DNA from: Streptomyces bluensis
GTDB lineage: Bacteria > Actinomycetota > Actinomycetes > Streptomycetales > Streptomycetaceae
Assembly: GCF_014650715.1 (NCBI RefSeq)
Contig: NZ_BMVM01000011.1
Location: 62,001 to 126,000, forward strand
Direction: 5' to 3'
Length of the DNA stretch: 64,000 nt
The notes below the pieces were generated by a model. That model ran no database searches. It saw only the letters and a list, made by a program, of their open reading frames with translations, and was not told the origin of the DNA. Positions within the stretch are counted from its first letter, which is position 1. Each line of letters begins with the position of its first letter. Shown piece by piece: positions 26,991 through 35,832 of the stretch. Position numbers and translations under genes: made by a program.

Positions 26991-27833
26991 TCAACTCGCG
27001 GCGGCCGCAGTCAACTTGGCGATGCGTTCCGTGCCGCAGACGCGCGGGCAGCCGGCGCAGGTGTCCTCGGGGCGCAGCGTGTAGAACATGCAGCAGCTGA
27101 CCCGGTCCCGGGTGGGCAGCGACGAGCCGTCCGGGTCCGTCGGTTCGCGGAACGCCGCGGAGCCCACGTACGGCTTGGTCGTGCCGGGCAGCAGCAGCTC
27201 CAGCTCGCGCTGTGCGCGCTGCTCCTCGCCGAGCAGTTGGGCGACGTACCAGATCCCCTCGACGACCTCGTCGGTCGCCATGCCCCACAGGGCGCGCCCT
27301 CGGCGCCGCATGCGCGGGCCGAAGCTACCGAGCACCGGCTCGACGTGCTCGGCGACCGCCGCCCGTACCTCGGCCCGCAGGGCCTCCTCGTCCGGTACGA
27401 CCCGCGCGCCGGGCAGGCCGGCCGCCGGATCGTCCGGCAGGCACGCGAACGCGCCGACCCGGACGGCCAGGCGGCCCTCGGTCCGCTGGAAGGCGACGTG
27501 CCGCACGGGGAAGCGGGGGACCCGGCGCGCCAGGAACCACGGGACGGTGAACAGCAGACCGGCCGACCACACGTACCGGTGCAGGCCGAAGCTCGCGATG
27601 ACGTCCGGGCGCGCCTTCCGGCCGTATTCCCGCAGCACCTGCTCGTCGTCCCAGGCGAGGAACGCGTCGAGGCCGGCCCCGCCCTCCGTGAGCCGCGTGA
27701 CCGGGACCCAGCCGTCACCCCGCGGTGTCTCGTCCGTGAGGGAGAGTTCCGTCACGCCCAGGTGCGGATACACCTCGGTGAGCCGGGTGTACGCATCCGT
27801 GACCGGCGACGCCGCCGGTGCTGGGAGCGGCAT
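26991..27833 (-). CDS. FhuF-like [2Fe-2S] ferric-siderophore reductase
   Basis: 280 aa cytoplasmic protein. The C-terminus carries the cysteine pattern CC-x10-C-x2-C (CCMFYTLRPEDTCAGC), the unusual [2Fe-2S] ligand set of FhuF. That family reduces ferric siderophores so that iron is released inside the cell. The N-terminal two-thirds match the actinobacterial siderophore-reductase type (WSAGLLFTVPWFL). It has an excellent iron box 43 bases upstream of the ATG, so it should be repressed by iron through a DmdR/IdeR-type regulator. No siderophore transport genes lie next to it. Confidence 0.88.
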   Translation of the reverse strand: MPLPAPAASPVTDAYTRLTEVYPHLGVTELSLTDETPRGDGWVPVTRLTEGGAGLDAFLAWDDEQVLREYGRKARPDVIASFGLHRYVWSAGLLFTVPWFLARRVPRFPVRHVAFQRTEGRLAVRVGAFACLPDDPAAGLPGARVVPDEEALRAEVRAAVAEHVEPVLGSFGPRMRRRGRALWGMATDEVVEGIWYVAQLLGEEQRAQRELELLLPGTTKPYVGSAAFREPTDPDGSSLPTRDRVSCCMFYTLRPEDTCAGCPRVCGTERIAKLTAAAAS

Positions 27834-27875
27834 GGGAGACCCCCGTTTCGCGGTCGTCGAGTAGAGCGATGATCA

Positions 27876-27894
27876 AAAGGTAAGCCTTACCTTA
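27876..27894. promoter_or_regulatory. Iron box (DmdR1/IdeR-type operator)
   Basis: AAAGGTAAGCCTTACCTTA, a 19-bp palindrome with one central mismatch, close to the actinobacterial iron-box consensus TTAGGTTAGGCTAACCTAA. It lies 43-61 bases upstream of the FhuF-like ATG and 117 bases before the GntR start, in their shared divergent promoter region. Primary target is the reductase; an effect on the GntR gene is possible. Confidence 0.85.
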
Positions 27895-28010
27895 GCCGAG
27901 GTGCTCGATATGGGAACTGACGCTCGATGCGCTTATCGTGCTTAACGGCCGGTAACAACCGCCGTAGCAATCCGAGTGCCCCGCACACCATCGACCCCGG
28001 AGGAGGACCC

Positions 28011-28871
28011 GTGGAGCAGGCCGGACCGCGCCCGCGGGACCCACGGGGTTCCGACGACACCGACACCGGGGCCGACTCCGGGAACGAGCCCGCGTTCCCC
28101 GAGGTGCGCGGCCGGGCCGCCCGGGTGCCACAGCAGCCCGGGGCGGCGGACGTGGACCGGGCGCGGGGGCTCGCCCAGAGCGCCGCTCATCCCGCGCGGA
28201 GCGACACGGTCCGGGGTGAGCACACCCACAGCGAGCCGCCCGTTCCCCGTCCGGTCCTCCAGCGGGCCTCCGTCCGCGGACAGATCCTCGACGCCCTGCG
28301 GGCCGCGCTCGCCGCCGGGGAGCTCACACCGGGCGAGGTGTACTCGGCGCCCGCGCTGGGCGAGCGTTTCGGGGTGTCGGCGACCCCCGTGCGCGAGGCC
28401 ATGCAGCAACTCGTCGTCGAGGGCGCCGTCGAGGTCGTGCCCAACCGGGGCTTCCGCGTCGTCGAGCGCGGCGCCCGCGAGCTGGCCGAACTCGCCGAGA
28501 TACGGGCACTGATCGAGACGCCCGTCGTGCTGCGCCTGGCCCGTACCCTGCCCGCCGAGCGCTGGGCCGAGCTACGGCCCCTCGCCGAGGAGACCGCGCG
28601 GGCGGCGGCGTCCGGCTGCCGGGCGACGTACGGCGAGGCGGACCGGGCGTTCCACCGTGCGGTACTCGCTCTCGCGGGCAACGAACAGCTCGTGCGCGTT
28701 GCCGACGATCTGCACCGTCGCGCTCAGTGGCCGTTGGGGGGCGAGCCGGGGCGCTGCCGCGCCGAGCTGATGGCAGACGCCGCCGTGCATCTCGCCCTGC
28801 TTGACGCGCTGATGGCACAGGACCTGGGTGCGGTGCAGGCGCTGTTGCAGGAGCACTTCTCTGGGGTGTGA
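28011..28871 (+). CDS. GntR-family transcriptional regulator (FadR/FCD type)
   Basis: 286 aa. A long, acidic, probably disordered N-terminus (about 85 residues) precedes the winged helix (LQRASVRGQILDALRAALAA, FGVSATPVREAMQQLVVEGA) and a helical FCD effector domain (ADRAFHRAVLALAGNEQLVR) with likely metal-binding His residues. The GTG at 28011 follows GGAGGAGGACCC, a very strong ribosome site, which decides the start. It is divergent from the iron-regulated reductase. The ligand and target genes are unknown. Confidence 0.88.
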   Translation: MEQAGPRPRDPRGSDDTDTGADSGNEPAFPEVRGRAARVPQQPGAADVDRARGLAQSAAHPARSDTVRGEHTHSEPPVPRPVLQRASVRGQILDALRAALAAGELTPGEVYSAPALGERFGVSATPVREAMQQLVVEGAVEVVPNRGFRVVERGARELAELAEIRALIETPVVLRLARTLPAERWAELRPLAEETARAAASGCRATYGEADRAFHRAVLALAGNEQLVRVADDLHRRAQWPLGGEPGRCRAELMADAAVHLALLDALMAQDLGAVQALLQEHFSGV

Positions 28872-28910
28872 GTGCCCTGATGAGAGCGCCGTTGGGGTTT
28901 CGGCCGACTT

Positions 28911-28970
28911 ATGGCTGCGGGTTGTTCGTGGCTTGTCGCGCAGTTCCCCGCGCCCCTTACGGCGGCGCAC
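28911..28970. repeat. Dispersed Streptomyces intergenic repeat, copy 1
   Basis: Contains TATGGCTGCGGGTTGTTCG followed by CGCAGTTCCCCGCGCCCC, a motif I recognise as recurring between Streptomyces genes. It lies between two convergent genes, where it may act as a terminator. A diverged copy is at 45889-45990. Confidence 0.6.
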
Positions 28971-28991
28971 CCTCGCGTGGACAGTTGCCCC

Positions 28992-29765
28992 TCACGTCGT
29001 TGCCGTCGGTGGGGTCAGCTGGCGGGCCAGCCAGGTCGGTACGCCGCCCAGTAGCCGGAACAGGCGGGTTGCCTCCGTTCTCAGGCGGGTCGCCTCCGGG
29101 TCCGTCTCCGCGTCCGCCAGGGACGCGAGCGCCGGGGCCGTGCCCACGAGGTAGCCCAACTCCTCGCGGATGCGCAGGGATTCGGAGAAGCCGTGGCGGG
29201 CCTCGGCCAGTTCGCCGTCGCGCAGAGCCAGTCCCGCGAGGTGGCGCCAGGTGAACGAGAGCAGCAGCGGGTCGTCGTGGGCGGTGGCGCCCGCGTGCGC
29301 GCGGCGGTAGGCGGCGCGGGCGGCCTGCGGGGAGCGCGCCAGGTTCTCGGCCAGCAGGCCACGGCGGAAGTCCAGCAGGGCCCGGCCCGGTGCGCCCGGC
29401 GCGATCAGGGCCGCCGCCCGGCCGAGCGCCGCGCGAGCCTCGTCCGCCCGGTCCCGCACCCCCAACAGGGTTGCCGCGTACGCCAGTTGCCCGCGCTCAC
29501 AGGCCGCCGCGCCCCGCTCGTCGTCGCTCTGGGCCTGCGCCTCGGCCGTGCGGAGCGCGTCCTCGGCCTCCTCCCAGCCCTGCTCGGTGTAGAGGCAGCG
29601 CTCGACGAGGAGCGCGGCCCGCTGGAGCGAGGCCGCCGGTGTGGTCGGCGGGAGCAGCGCCGCCGCGTCGGCCCAGCAGGCGCGCGAGCGCAACCGCCAG
29701 ACCGCGGTCTGGAGCGGATCGTCGTCCGCGGTCGTTCCCGTACCAGACATGGCGGGATGCGCCAC
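28992..29765 (-). CDS. TPR-like helical protein of unknown function
   Basis: 257 aa, very Ala/Leu/Arg-rich and helical, with repeated 34-40 residue units (AAYRRAHAGATAHDDPLL, ELAEARHGFSESLRIREELG) like tetratricopeptide repeats. No enzyme motif, signal peptide or membrane segment. The GTG at 29765 follows GGAGGGCAAC. TPR-like proteins bind partners, but none is evident here. It lies downstream of the PucR regulator on the same strand, 165 bases away, and is convergent with the GntR gene. Confidence 0.7.
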   Translation of the reverse strand: MAHPAMSGTGTTADDDPLQTAVWRLRSRACWADAAALLPPTTPAASLQRAALLVERCLYTEQGWEEAEDALRTAEAQAQSDDERGAAACERGQLAYAATLLGVRDRADEARAALGRAAALIAPGAPGRALLDFRRGLLAENLARSPQAARAAYRRAHAGATAHDDPLLLSFTWRHLAGLALRDGELAEARHGFSESLRIREELGYLVGTAPALASLADAETDPEATRLRTEATRLFRLLGGVPTWLARQLTPPTATT

Positions 29766-29929
29766 GTTGCCCTCCCCGAGCGCGCCTTCGAGCTGTTGAG
29801 TGGTGGCGGCATCTCAGCACGGATCGAGGTACCCGGCCAAGGGGTCGGGTGAAGGATTTCACAAAGTCATGGGGTGAGACGGGGCGCACGGACGGCACCG
29901 CGTGCCTCCCATCGCGCACCCCCGTGACC

Positions 29930-31609
29930 TCAGCTCATGCGCAGGGCGAGGAAGAAATCCAGCTTGTCCTCAAGGCGCGAGAGGTCCCGGCCCGTCAACT
30001 GCTCGATGCGGCCCACCCGGTACCGCAGCGTGTTGACGTGCAGGTGCAACCGGGTGGCGCAGCGCGTCCAGGAGCCGTCGCAGTCGAGGAACGCCTCCAG
30101 GGTGGGGATCAGTTCGGCGCGGTGGCGGCGGTCGTAGTCCCGCAGGGGGTCGAGGAGACGGGCCGTGAACGCACGGCGGACGTCGTCCGGGACGAACGGG
30201 AGCAGCAGCACATGGGACGCCAGTTCCTGGTGGCCCGCCGCGCACACCCGGCCGGGCCGCGCCGCCGCCACCCTGCGCGCGTGCCGCGCCTCCTCCAGCG
30301 CCCCGCGCAGCCCCTCGGCCGAGTGAACCGCCGCGCTCACGCCGAGCGTGAGCCGCCCGTCGTCGTTCAGGCCGGCCGTCAACGGGACACGCACGGACTC
30401 CAGGAGCGCGTCGGCGACGACACCGCACTCGGAGCCGTCGTGCTCGGCGGAGACCGCCGGGAGCGGGACGAGCGCGATCGCCTCGCCACCGGTGTGGGCG
30501 ACGGCGATACGGTCGGCGTGCTCGGGCCCGGCCGCCCGGGGGGCGGCGAGGATCTCCTCCAGCAGCGCCTGCGCCACCGGCCCGCCGACGGTGTCTGCGC
30601 CGTCCGCGCCGTCCCACTCCACCCGGGCCACGACCACCTGCCAGTGCGGGGCCGCTCCCAGGCCGGGCAGCAGCACCGGCGCCGCCACCCGCAGCCGGGC
30701 CGCGATCTCGGCGGGCGCGGCACCCGCCTGCACCAGCTCCAGCACCTCCTGGGCGAGCCGCCGCCGTACCGTACGGGCCGCCTCCCGCCGGTCCCGCTCG
30801 ACCGCGATCAGCTGGGTGACCCCCTGGAGCAGATCGAGCCGCTCCTCGGCCCAGTCCCCGGCGTCCGCCTCGACCGCGAGCAGCCACTCGGAGAGCACGG
30901 TCTCGCGTACGTCCCGGGCGGCGGCGGTCCGGCCGGTGCCGCGGACCGGGAACAGCGAGTACGTCGTCGTGCCCACGGTCACCCGGTGCGGTCCACGCCG
31001 GCCCGAGCGCGTGGCCGCCAGGTGCTCGGCGGCGAGCCGGGCGCACACGTCGGCGGGCAGCGCGGGCCCGCCCACCCTCGGGCTCGCGACGAGCCGCCCG
31101 GCGGGCGAGAGCACCCACGCGCCCAGGTCCAGGTCGGAACCGAGCAGGTCCAGGACCACGTCCGGACCGCCGCCCGCCGGTCCCGAGGTCATCATCCGGC
31201 GGTGCCGGTCCACCACGGCCGCCAGGTCACCGGCCCGCTCGCCCGAGACCTGCCGGACGACGTGCTCCGTGATCGTCGCGAAGGCCACCGACTCGCTGAC
31301 CGCGAACAGCGGCAGCCGATGCCGGGCACAGGCCGTGATCAGGTCCTCCGGTACGTGCCCCAGCTCGGCCTCACCGGCGGCGAGCGCCGTGACCCCGGCG
31401 CCCACCAGGATCTGTACGAAGGGCTCGGAGTCCGCGGCGTCCCGGCGCCAGGCGAGCCCGGTGAGCACCAGCTCTCCGCCGGAGAGGTAGCGGCTGGGAT
31501 CGCGCAGGTCCGTGGTCATCACGCCGCGCACGGTGCGCTCCAGCTCGTCCTCGCCGCCGAGCAGCCGCAGGCCCAGCGCGTCGGTGTCCAGCAGTGCGCG
31601 CAGCCGCAT
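29930..31609 (-). CDS. PucR-family transcriptional regulator, divergent from xanthine dehydrogenase genes
   Basis: 559 aa. N-terminal PucR-like ligand domain (RALLDTDALGLRLLGGEDEL, about 1-125), a GGDEF-like central region and a C-terminal helix-turn-helix of the CdaR/PucR type (WTRCATRLHLHVNTLRYRVG). Family members regulate purine catabolism and related pathways. Its position divergent from the xdh operon makes purine-responsive control the likely role. I chose the ATG at 31609 (MRLRALLD) because the domain begins there; the frame continues upstream with a low-similarity Pro/Arg-rich stretch. No ribosome site is clear. Confidence 0.88.
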   Translation of the reverse strand: MRLRALLDTDALGLRLLGGEDELERTVRGVMTTDLRDPSRYLSGGELVLTGLAWRRDAADSEPFVQILVGAGVTALAAGEAELGHVPEDLITACARHRLPLFAVSESVAFATITEHVVRQVSGERAGDLAAVVDRHRRMMTSGPAGGGPDVVLDLLGSDLDLGAWVLSPAGRLVASPRVGGPALPADVCARLAAEHLAATRSGRRGPHRVTVGTTTYSLFPVRGTGRTAAARDVRETVLSEWLLAVEADAGDWAEERLDLLQGVTQLIAVERDRREAARTVRRRLAQEVLELVQAGAAPAEIAARLRVAAPVLLPGLGAAPHWQVVVARVEWDGADGADTVGGPVAQALLEEILAAPRAAGPEHADRIAVAHTGGEAIALVPLPAVSAEHDGSECGVVADALLESVRVPLTAGLNDDGRLTLGVSAAVHSAEGLRGALEEARHARRVAAARPGRVCAAGHQELASHVLLLPFVPDDVRRAFTARLLDPLRDYDRRHRAELIPTLEAFLDCDGSWTRCATRLHLHVNTLRYRVGRIEQLTGRDLSRLEDKLDFFLALRMS

Positions 31610-31936
31610 GTGTGTTCGCCGCCGTTCTTGTCGGGTCGTCGTGTCCGGAAATCTACGTCCGATCATGGGCGGGGCGCCCGGCGGGGGTGCCCCGCGTGGG
31701 GCCGGAGCGAGCGCCTTCCGGCCGCATGGGTGGTGTCCTGGGGTTTTCGTGGCCGTGCTCACTGTTTCCTGGGGGAAACGGTGAGGTTACCGGTGGGCCC
31801 GCGTTCATACGAATCTACAAGACGGTCGCCCTGGCCAGCCAACTCCTTCATGTCTTCCGTGACTGACCCCGGCTGAGCACGGCGCTGTGTACTGGTCCTG
31901 TCCCACGCGACCACGAGACGAAGAAGAGAGCCGGTC
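31610..31936. other. Divergent promoter region between pucR-like and xdh genes
   Basis: 327 bases with no gene. It carries a 10-bp inverted repeat at 31760-31783 and should contain the start sites for both transcripts. Confidence 0.6.
31760..31783. promoter_or_regulatory. Candidate PucR operator between the regulator and the xdh operon
   Basis: CACTGTTTCC (31760-31769) and GGAAACGGTG (31774-31783) pair with one mismatch across a four-base gap. It lies about 150 bases from each start. It could be an operator for the adjacent PucR protein or a leader hairpin. Confidence 0.45.
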
Positions 31937-32827
31937 ATGGACTTCCTTCGCCCCGCCAGCTGGGAGGAGGCGCTCGCCGCGAAGGCCGAGCACCCCACCG
32001 CTGTGCCGATCGCGGGCGGCACCGACGTGATGGTCGAGATCAACTTCGACCACCGCCGGCCCGAGTACCTCCTCGACCTGACCCGCGTCGGCGACCTCTA
32101 CGAGTGGGAGACCGGCGAGGACAGCGTCCGGCTCGGCGCCTCGGTCCCGTACACCAGGATCATGGAGAACCTGCGCACCGAACTGCCGGGACTCGCCCTC
32201 GCCTCCCACACGGTTGCCTCCCCGCAGATCCGCAACCGCGGCGGCGTCGGCGGCAACCTCGGCACCGCCTCCCCGGCCGGCGACGCCCATCCGGCCCTCC
32301 TCGCGGCCGGAGCCGAGGTCGAGGCCGAGTCCGTACGGGGCTCGCGACGCATCCCGATCGACGCGTTCTACACGGGCGTGAAACGCAACGCGCTCGCGCC
32401 CGACGAGCTGATACGCGCCGTGCACATCGACAAGGCGGACGGCCCGCAGCAGTTCTCGAAGGTGGGCACGCGGAACGCGATGGTGATCGCGGTGTGCGCC
32501 TTCGGCCTCGCGCTGCACCCAGGGACCCGCACGGTCCGTACGGGCATCGGATCGGCGGCGCCCACGCCGATCCGCGCCACGGCCGCCGAGGAGTTCCTGA
32601 ACGCGGCGCTCGACGAGGAGCGCCTCTGGGACAGCGGCCGGAGCATCACCCCGTCGGTCGCCCGGCAGTTCGCCCAGTTGTGCTCGGCCGCGTGCAACCC
32701 GGTCGACGACGTCCGCGGCACCGCGCGCTACCGCCGCCACGCCGTCGGCGTCATGGCCCGCCGGACCCTGATGTGGACCTGGGAGTCGTACCGCGGCAAC
32801 GCCCGCACCATGGAGGGAGCTGCCTAA
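31937..32827 (+). CDS. Xanthine dehydrogenase family FAD-binding subunit (CoxM/XdhB type)
   Basis: 296 aa subunit that carries electrons from the iron-sulfur centres to FAD and NAD. FAD-binding motifs are PIAGGTDVMVEIN (N-terminal) and RNRGGVGGNLGTASPAGD; the C-terminal CO-dehydrogenase flavoprotein domain follows. It is the first gene of the operon; its TAA overlaps the ATG of the iron-sulfur subunit by one base. Start at 31937 follows GAGAGCCGG. Confidence 0.93.
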   Translation: MDFLRPASWEEALAAKAEHPTAVPIAGGTDVMVEINFDHRRPEYLLDLTRVGDLYEWETGEDSVRLGASVPYTRIMENLRTELPGLALASHTVASPQIRNRGGVGGNLGTASPAGDAHPALLAAGAEVEAESVRGSRRIPIDAFYTGVKRNALAPDELIRAVHIDKADGPQQFSKVGTRNAMVIAVCAFGLALHPGTRTVRTGIGSAAPTPIRATAAEEFLNAALDEERLWDSGRSITPSVARQFAQLCSAACNPVDDVRGTARYRRHAVGVMARRTLMWTWESYRGNARTMEGAA

Positions 32828-33417
32828 TGCGCGTCAACTTCACGGTCAACGGCCGTCCGCAGCAGGCCGACGACGTGTGGGAGGGCGAGAGCCTTCTGTA
32901 CGTGCTGCGGGAGCGACTGGGACTGCCCGGCTCCAAGAACGCCTGCGAGCAGGGCGAGTGCGGATCGTGCACCGTACGGCTCGACGGCGTGCCGGTGTGC
33001 TCGTGCCTCGTCGCCGCCGGGCAGGCCGAGGGGAGCGAGATCGTCACGGTGGAGGGACTGGCGGAGTACGCCAGGCAGCGGGCATGCGGGACCGGCGGAT
33101 GTGACACTTCCGCGGAATGCGGCACATCGGGGGACGAAGCCAGGCGGTGGTCCGCCCACGGCACCGACTCCGCAACCGGCGAGGGCACCGAACTCGCGCC
33201 GATCCAGCAGGCGTTCATCGACGCGGGCGCCGTCCAGTGCGGCTTCTGCACCCCGGGCCTCCTCGTCGCCGCCGACGAGATGCTGGAGCGCAACCCGAAC
33301 CCCACCGACGCGGACATCCGCGAGGCCCTGTCGGGCAATCTCTGCCGCTGCACCGGCTACGAGAAGATCATGGACGCGGTCCGCCTGGCGGCAGCCCGGC
33401 AGGGAGAGGGGGCCTGA
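32827..33417 (+). CDS. Xanthine dehydrogenase family [2Fe-2S] subunit
   Basis: 196 aa electron-transfer subunit. First cluster ligands Cys40, Cys45, Cys48 and Cys60 (CEQGECGSC), second cluster Cys138, Cys141, Cys173 and Cys175 (CGFCTPG, CRCTG). Between the two domains, at about residues 81-121, is an insertion of roughly 35-40 residues with three extra cysteines (87, 92, 98) that the family usually lacks. The start overlaps the preceding stop by one base. It works with the FAD and molybdenum subunits encoded on either side. Confidence 0.92.
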   Translation: MRVNFTVNGRPQQADDVWEGESLLYVLRERLGLPGSKNACEQGECGSCTVRLDGVPVCSCLVAAGQAEGSEIVTVEGLAEYARQRACGTGGCDTSAECGTSGDEARRWSAHGTDSATGEGTELAPIQQAFIDAGAVQCGFCTPGLLVAADEMLERNPNPTDADIREALSGNLCRCTGYEKIMDAVRLAAARQGEGA

Positions 33418-33421
33418 GCAC

Positions 33422-35815
33422 ATGGTGCACACATCGGCGAACGGCGCGCCCACCAGAATCACCCAGGGCGCGCCCACCCAGGGCGGTATAGGTGAGTCCA
33501 CGCTCCGCCCCGACGGCACCCTCAAGGTCACCGGCGAGTTCGCGTACGCGTCCGACATGTGGCACGAGGACATGCTCTGGGGCCAGATCCTGCGCTCCAC
33601 GGTCGCGCACGCCGAGATCGTCTCCATCGACACCAGCGAGGCCCTCGCGACACCGGGCGTGTACGCCGTCCTCACGTACGACGACCTGCCGACCGAGGTC
33701 AGGACGTACGGCCTGGAGATCCAGGACACGCCCGTCCTCGCCCACGGCAGGGTCCGCCACCACGGCGAACCCGTCGCCGTCGTCGCCGCCGACCACCCGG
33801 AGACCGCACGCCGCGCCGCCGCCAGGATCAAGGTGGAGTACCGGGACCTGCCGGTCATCACGGACGAGGCGTCCGCGACCGCGCCCGACGCGGTCCTCCT
33901 CCACGAGAACCGCACCGACCCCCACGCGGCGCACGTCCCGCACCCGAACATCGTCCACCGCCAGCCGATCATCCGCGGCGACGTGGAGCAGGCCCGCGGG
34001 CGAGCCGACGTGATCGTCGAGGGCGAGTACGTCTTCGGCATGCAGGACCAGGCGTTCCTCGGCCCCGAGTCGGGCCTCGCGGTCCCCGCCGAGGACGGCG
34101 GCGTCGACCTCTACATCGCCACCCAGTGGCTGCACGCAGACCTCCGCCAGATCGCCCCCGTCCTCGGCCTGCCCGAGGACAAGATCCGGATGACGCTGTC
34201 CGGCGTCGGCGGCGCCTTCGGCGGCCGTGAGGACCTGTCGATGCAGATCCACGCCTGCCTGCTCGCCCTGCGCACGGGCAAACCGGTCAAGATGGTCTAC
34301 AACCGCTTCGAGTCCTTCTTCGGACACGTCCACCGCCACCCGGCGAAGCTGTACTACGAGCACGGCGCGACGCACGACGGCAAGCTCACCCATGTCAAGG
34401 CCCGCATCGTCCTCGACGGCGGCGCGTACGCCTCCTCCTCACCGGCCGTCGTCGGCAACGCCGCCTCGCTGGGCGTCGGCCCGTACATCGTCGACGACGT
34501 CGACATCGAGGCCGTCGCCCTCTACACCAACAACCCGCCCTGCGGCGCCATGCGCGGCTTCGGCGCGGTCCAGGCGTGCTTCGCGTACGAGGCACAGATG
34601 GACAAGCTGGCCGGGAGGCTCGGCATGGACCCGGTGGAGTTCCGCCGGCTCAACGCCATGTCGCAGGGATCCCTCATGCCGACCGGGCAGGTCGTCGACT
34701 CCCCGGCTCCGGTCGCCGAACTCCTGCGCCGCGTCAAGGCGATGCCGCTGCCGCCCGAGCAGCAGTGGCTCGTGGCCGGCGAGGACGCCGACCTGCGCCA
34801 GCTCCCCGGCGGCCTGTCCAACACCACGCACGGCGAGGGCGTCGTCCGCGGCATCGGCTACGCGGTCGGCATCAAGAACGTCGGCTTCTCCGAGGGCTTC
34901 GACGACTACTCGACGGCGAGGGTGCGCCTGGAGGCCGTCGGCGGCGAGCCGGTGGCGACGGTGCACACGGCCATGGCGGAGGTCGGCCAGGGCGGCGTCA
35001 CCGTCCACGCACAGATCGCCCGCACGGAGCTGGGCGTCGCACAGGTGACGATCCGCCCGGCGGACACGCAGGTGGGCAGCGCCGGTTCGACATCGGCGTC
35101 GCGCCAGACGTACGTCACCGGGGGCGCCGTGAAGCACGCCTGCGAGCTGGTGCGCGAGCAGGTCCTGGACAGGGGCCGCCGCATGTTCGGCGCCCACCAC
35201 CCGGCCTGGGCGACGGCCGAACTCCTCCTGGAGGGCGGCAAGGTCGTCACCGACGGCGGTGAGGTCCTCGCCGACCTGGTGGACGTGCTCGGCGACGAGG
35301 CGGTCGAGATCGAGCAGGAGTGGCGGCACCGGCCGACCGAACCCTTCGACCTGCGCACGGGACAGGGCGTCGGCCATGTGCAGTACTCGTTCGCCGCGCA
35401 CCGGGCCGTCGTCGAGGTCGACACCGATCTCGGCCTGGTCAAGGTCATCGAGCTGGCCTGCGCGCAGGACGTCGGCAAGGCGCTCAACCCGCTCTCGGTC
35501 ACCGGCCAGATCCAGGGCGGCACGACTCAGGGCCTGGGCGTGGCCGTGATGGAGGAGATCATCGTCGATCCGAAGACGGCGAAGGTACGAAACCCCTCGT
35601 TCACGGACTACTTGATCCCCACGATCCTCGACACGCCGACCATCCCCGTCGACGTGCTCGAACTCGCCGACGACCACGCCCCGTACGGGCTCCGCGGCGT
35701 CGGCGAGGCCCCCACCCTGTCGTCGACTCCGGCCGTCCTCGCGGCCATCCGGAACGCGACGGGCCTGGAGCTGAACAGGACGCCGGTACGCCCGGAGCAC
35801 CTCACGGGCGCGTGA
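33422..35815 (+). CDS. Xanthine dehydrogenase family molybdenum-binding subunit
   Basis: 797 aa large subunit, where the purine (probably hypoxanthine or xanthine) is hydroxylated. N-terminal aldehyde-oxidase a/b hammerhead domain (LKVTGEFAYASDM) and two molybdopterin-binding domains with GVGGAFGGRED, GAMRGFGAVQACFAYE, and the C-terminal GVGEAPTLSS where the catalytic Glu is found. Start at 33422 is four bases after the previous stop. Co-factor maturation is probably assisted by XdhC encoded downstream. Purine specificity is inferred from the PucR neighbour. Confidence 0.93.
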   Translation: MVHTSANGAPTRITQGAPTQGGIGESTLRPDGTLKVTGEFAYASDMWHEDMLWGQILRSTVAHAEIVSIDTSEALATPGVYAVLTYDDLPTEVRTYGLEIQDTPVLAHGRVRHHGEPVAVVAADHPETARRAAARIKVEYRDLPVITDEASATAPDAVLLHENRTDPHAAHVPHPNIVHRQPIIRGDVEQARGRADVIVEGEYVFGMQDQAFLGPESGLAVPAEDGGVDLYIATQWLHADLRQIAPVLGLPEDKIRMTLSGVGGAFGGREDLSMQIHACLLALRTGKPVKMVYNRFESFFGHVHRHPAKLYYEHGATHDGKLTHVKARIVLDGGAYASSSPAVVGNAASLGVGPYIVDDVDIEAVALYTNNPPCGAMRGFGAVQACFAYEAQMDKLAGRLGMDPVEFRRLNAMSQGSLMPTGQVVDSPAPVAELLRRVKAMPLPPEQQWLVAGEDADLRQLPGGLSNTTHGEGVVRGIGYAVGIKNVGFSEGFDDYSTARVRLEAVGGEPVATVHTAMAEVGQGGVTVHAQIARTELGVAQVTIRPADTQVGSAGSTSASRQTYVTGGAVKHACELVREQVLDRGRRMFGAHHPAWATAELLLEGGKVVTDGGEVLADLVDVLGDEAVEIEQEWRHRPTEPFDLRTGQGVGHVQYSFAAHRAVVEVDTDLGLVKVIELACAQDVGKALNPLSVTGQIQGGTTQGLGVAVMEEIIVDPKTAKVRNPSFTDYLIPTILDTPTIPVDVLELADDHAPYGLRGVGEAPTLSSTPAVLAAIRNATGLELNRTPVRPEHLTGA

Positions 35816-35832
35816 GCCGAGGAGACCGGGAG

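Noticed and set aside
29390..31876. An 828-codon plus-strand frame across the PucR gene
   Set aside because: Antisense shadow of the PucR regulator, with Arg/Pro/Gln-rich composition and no domain.
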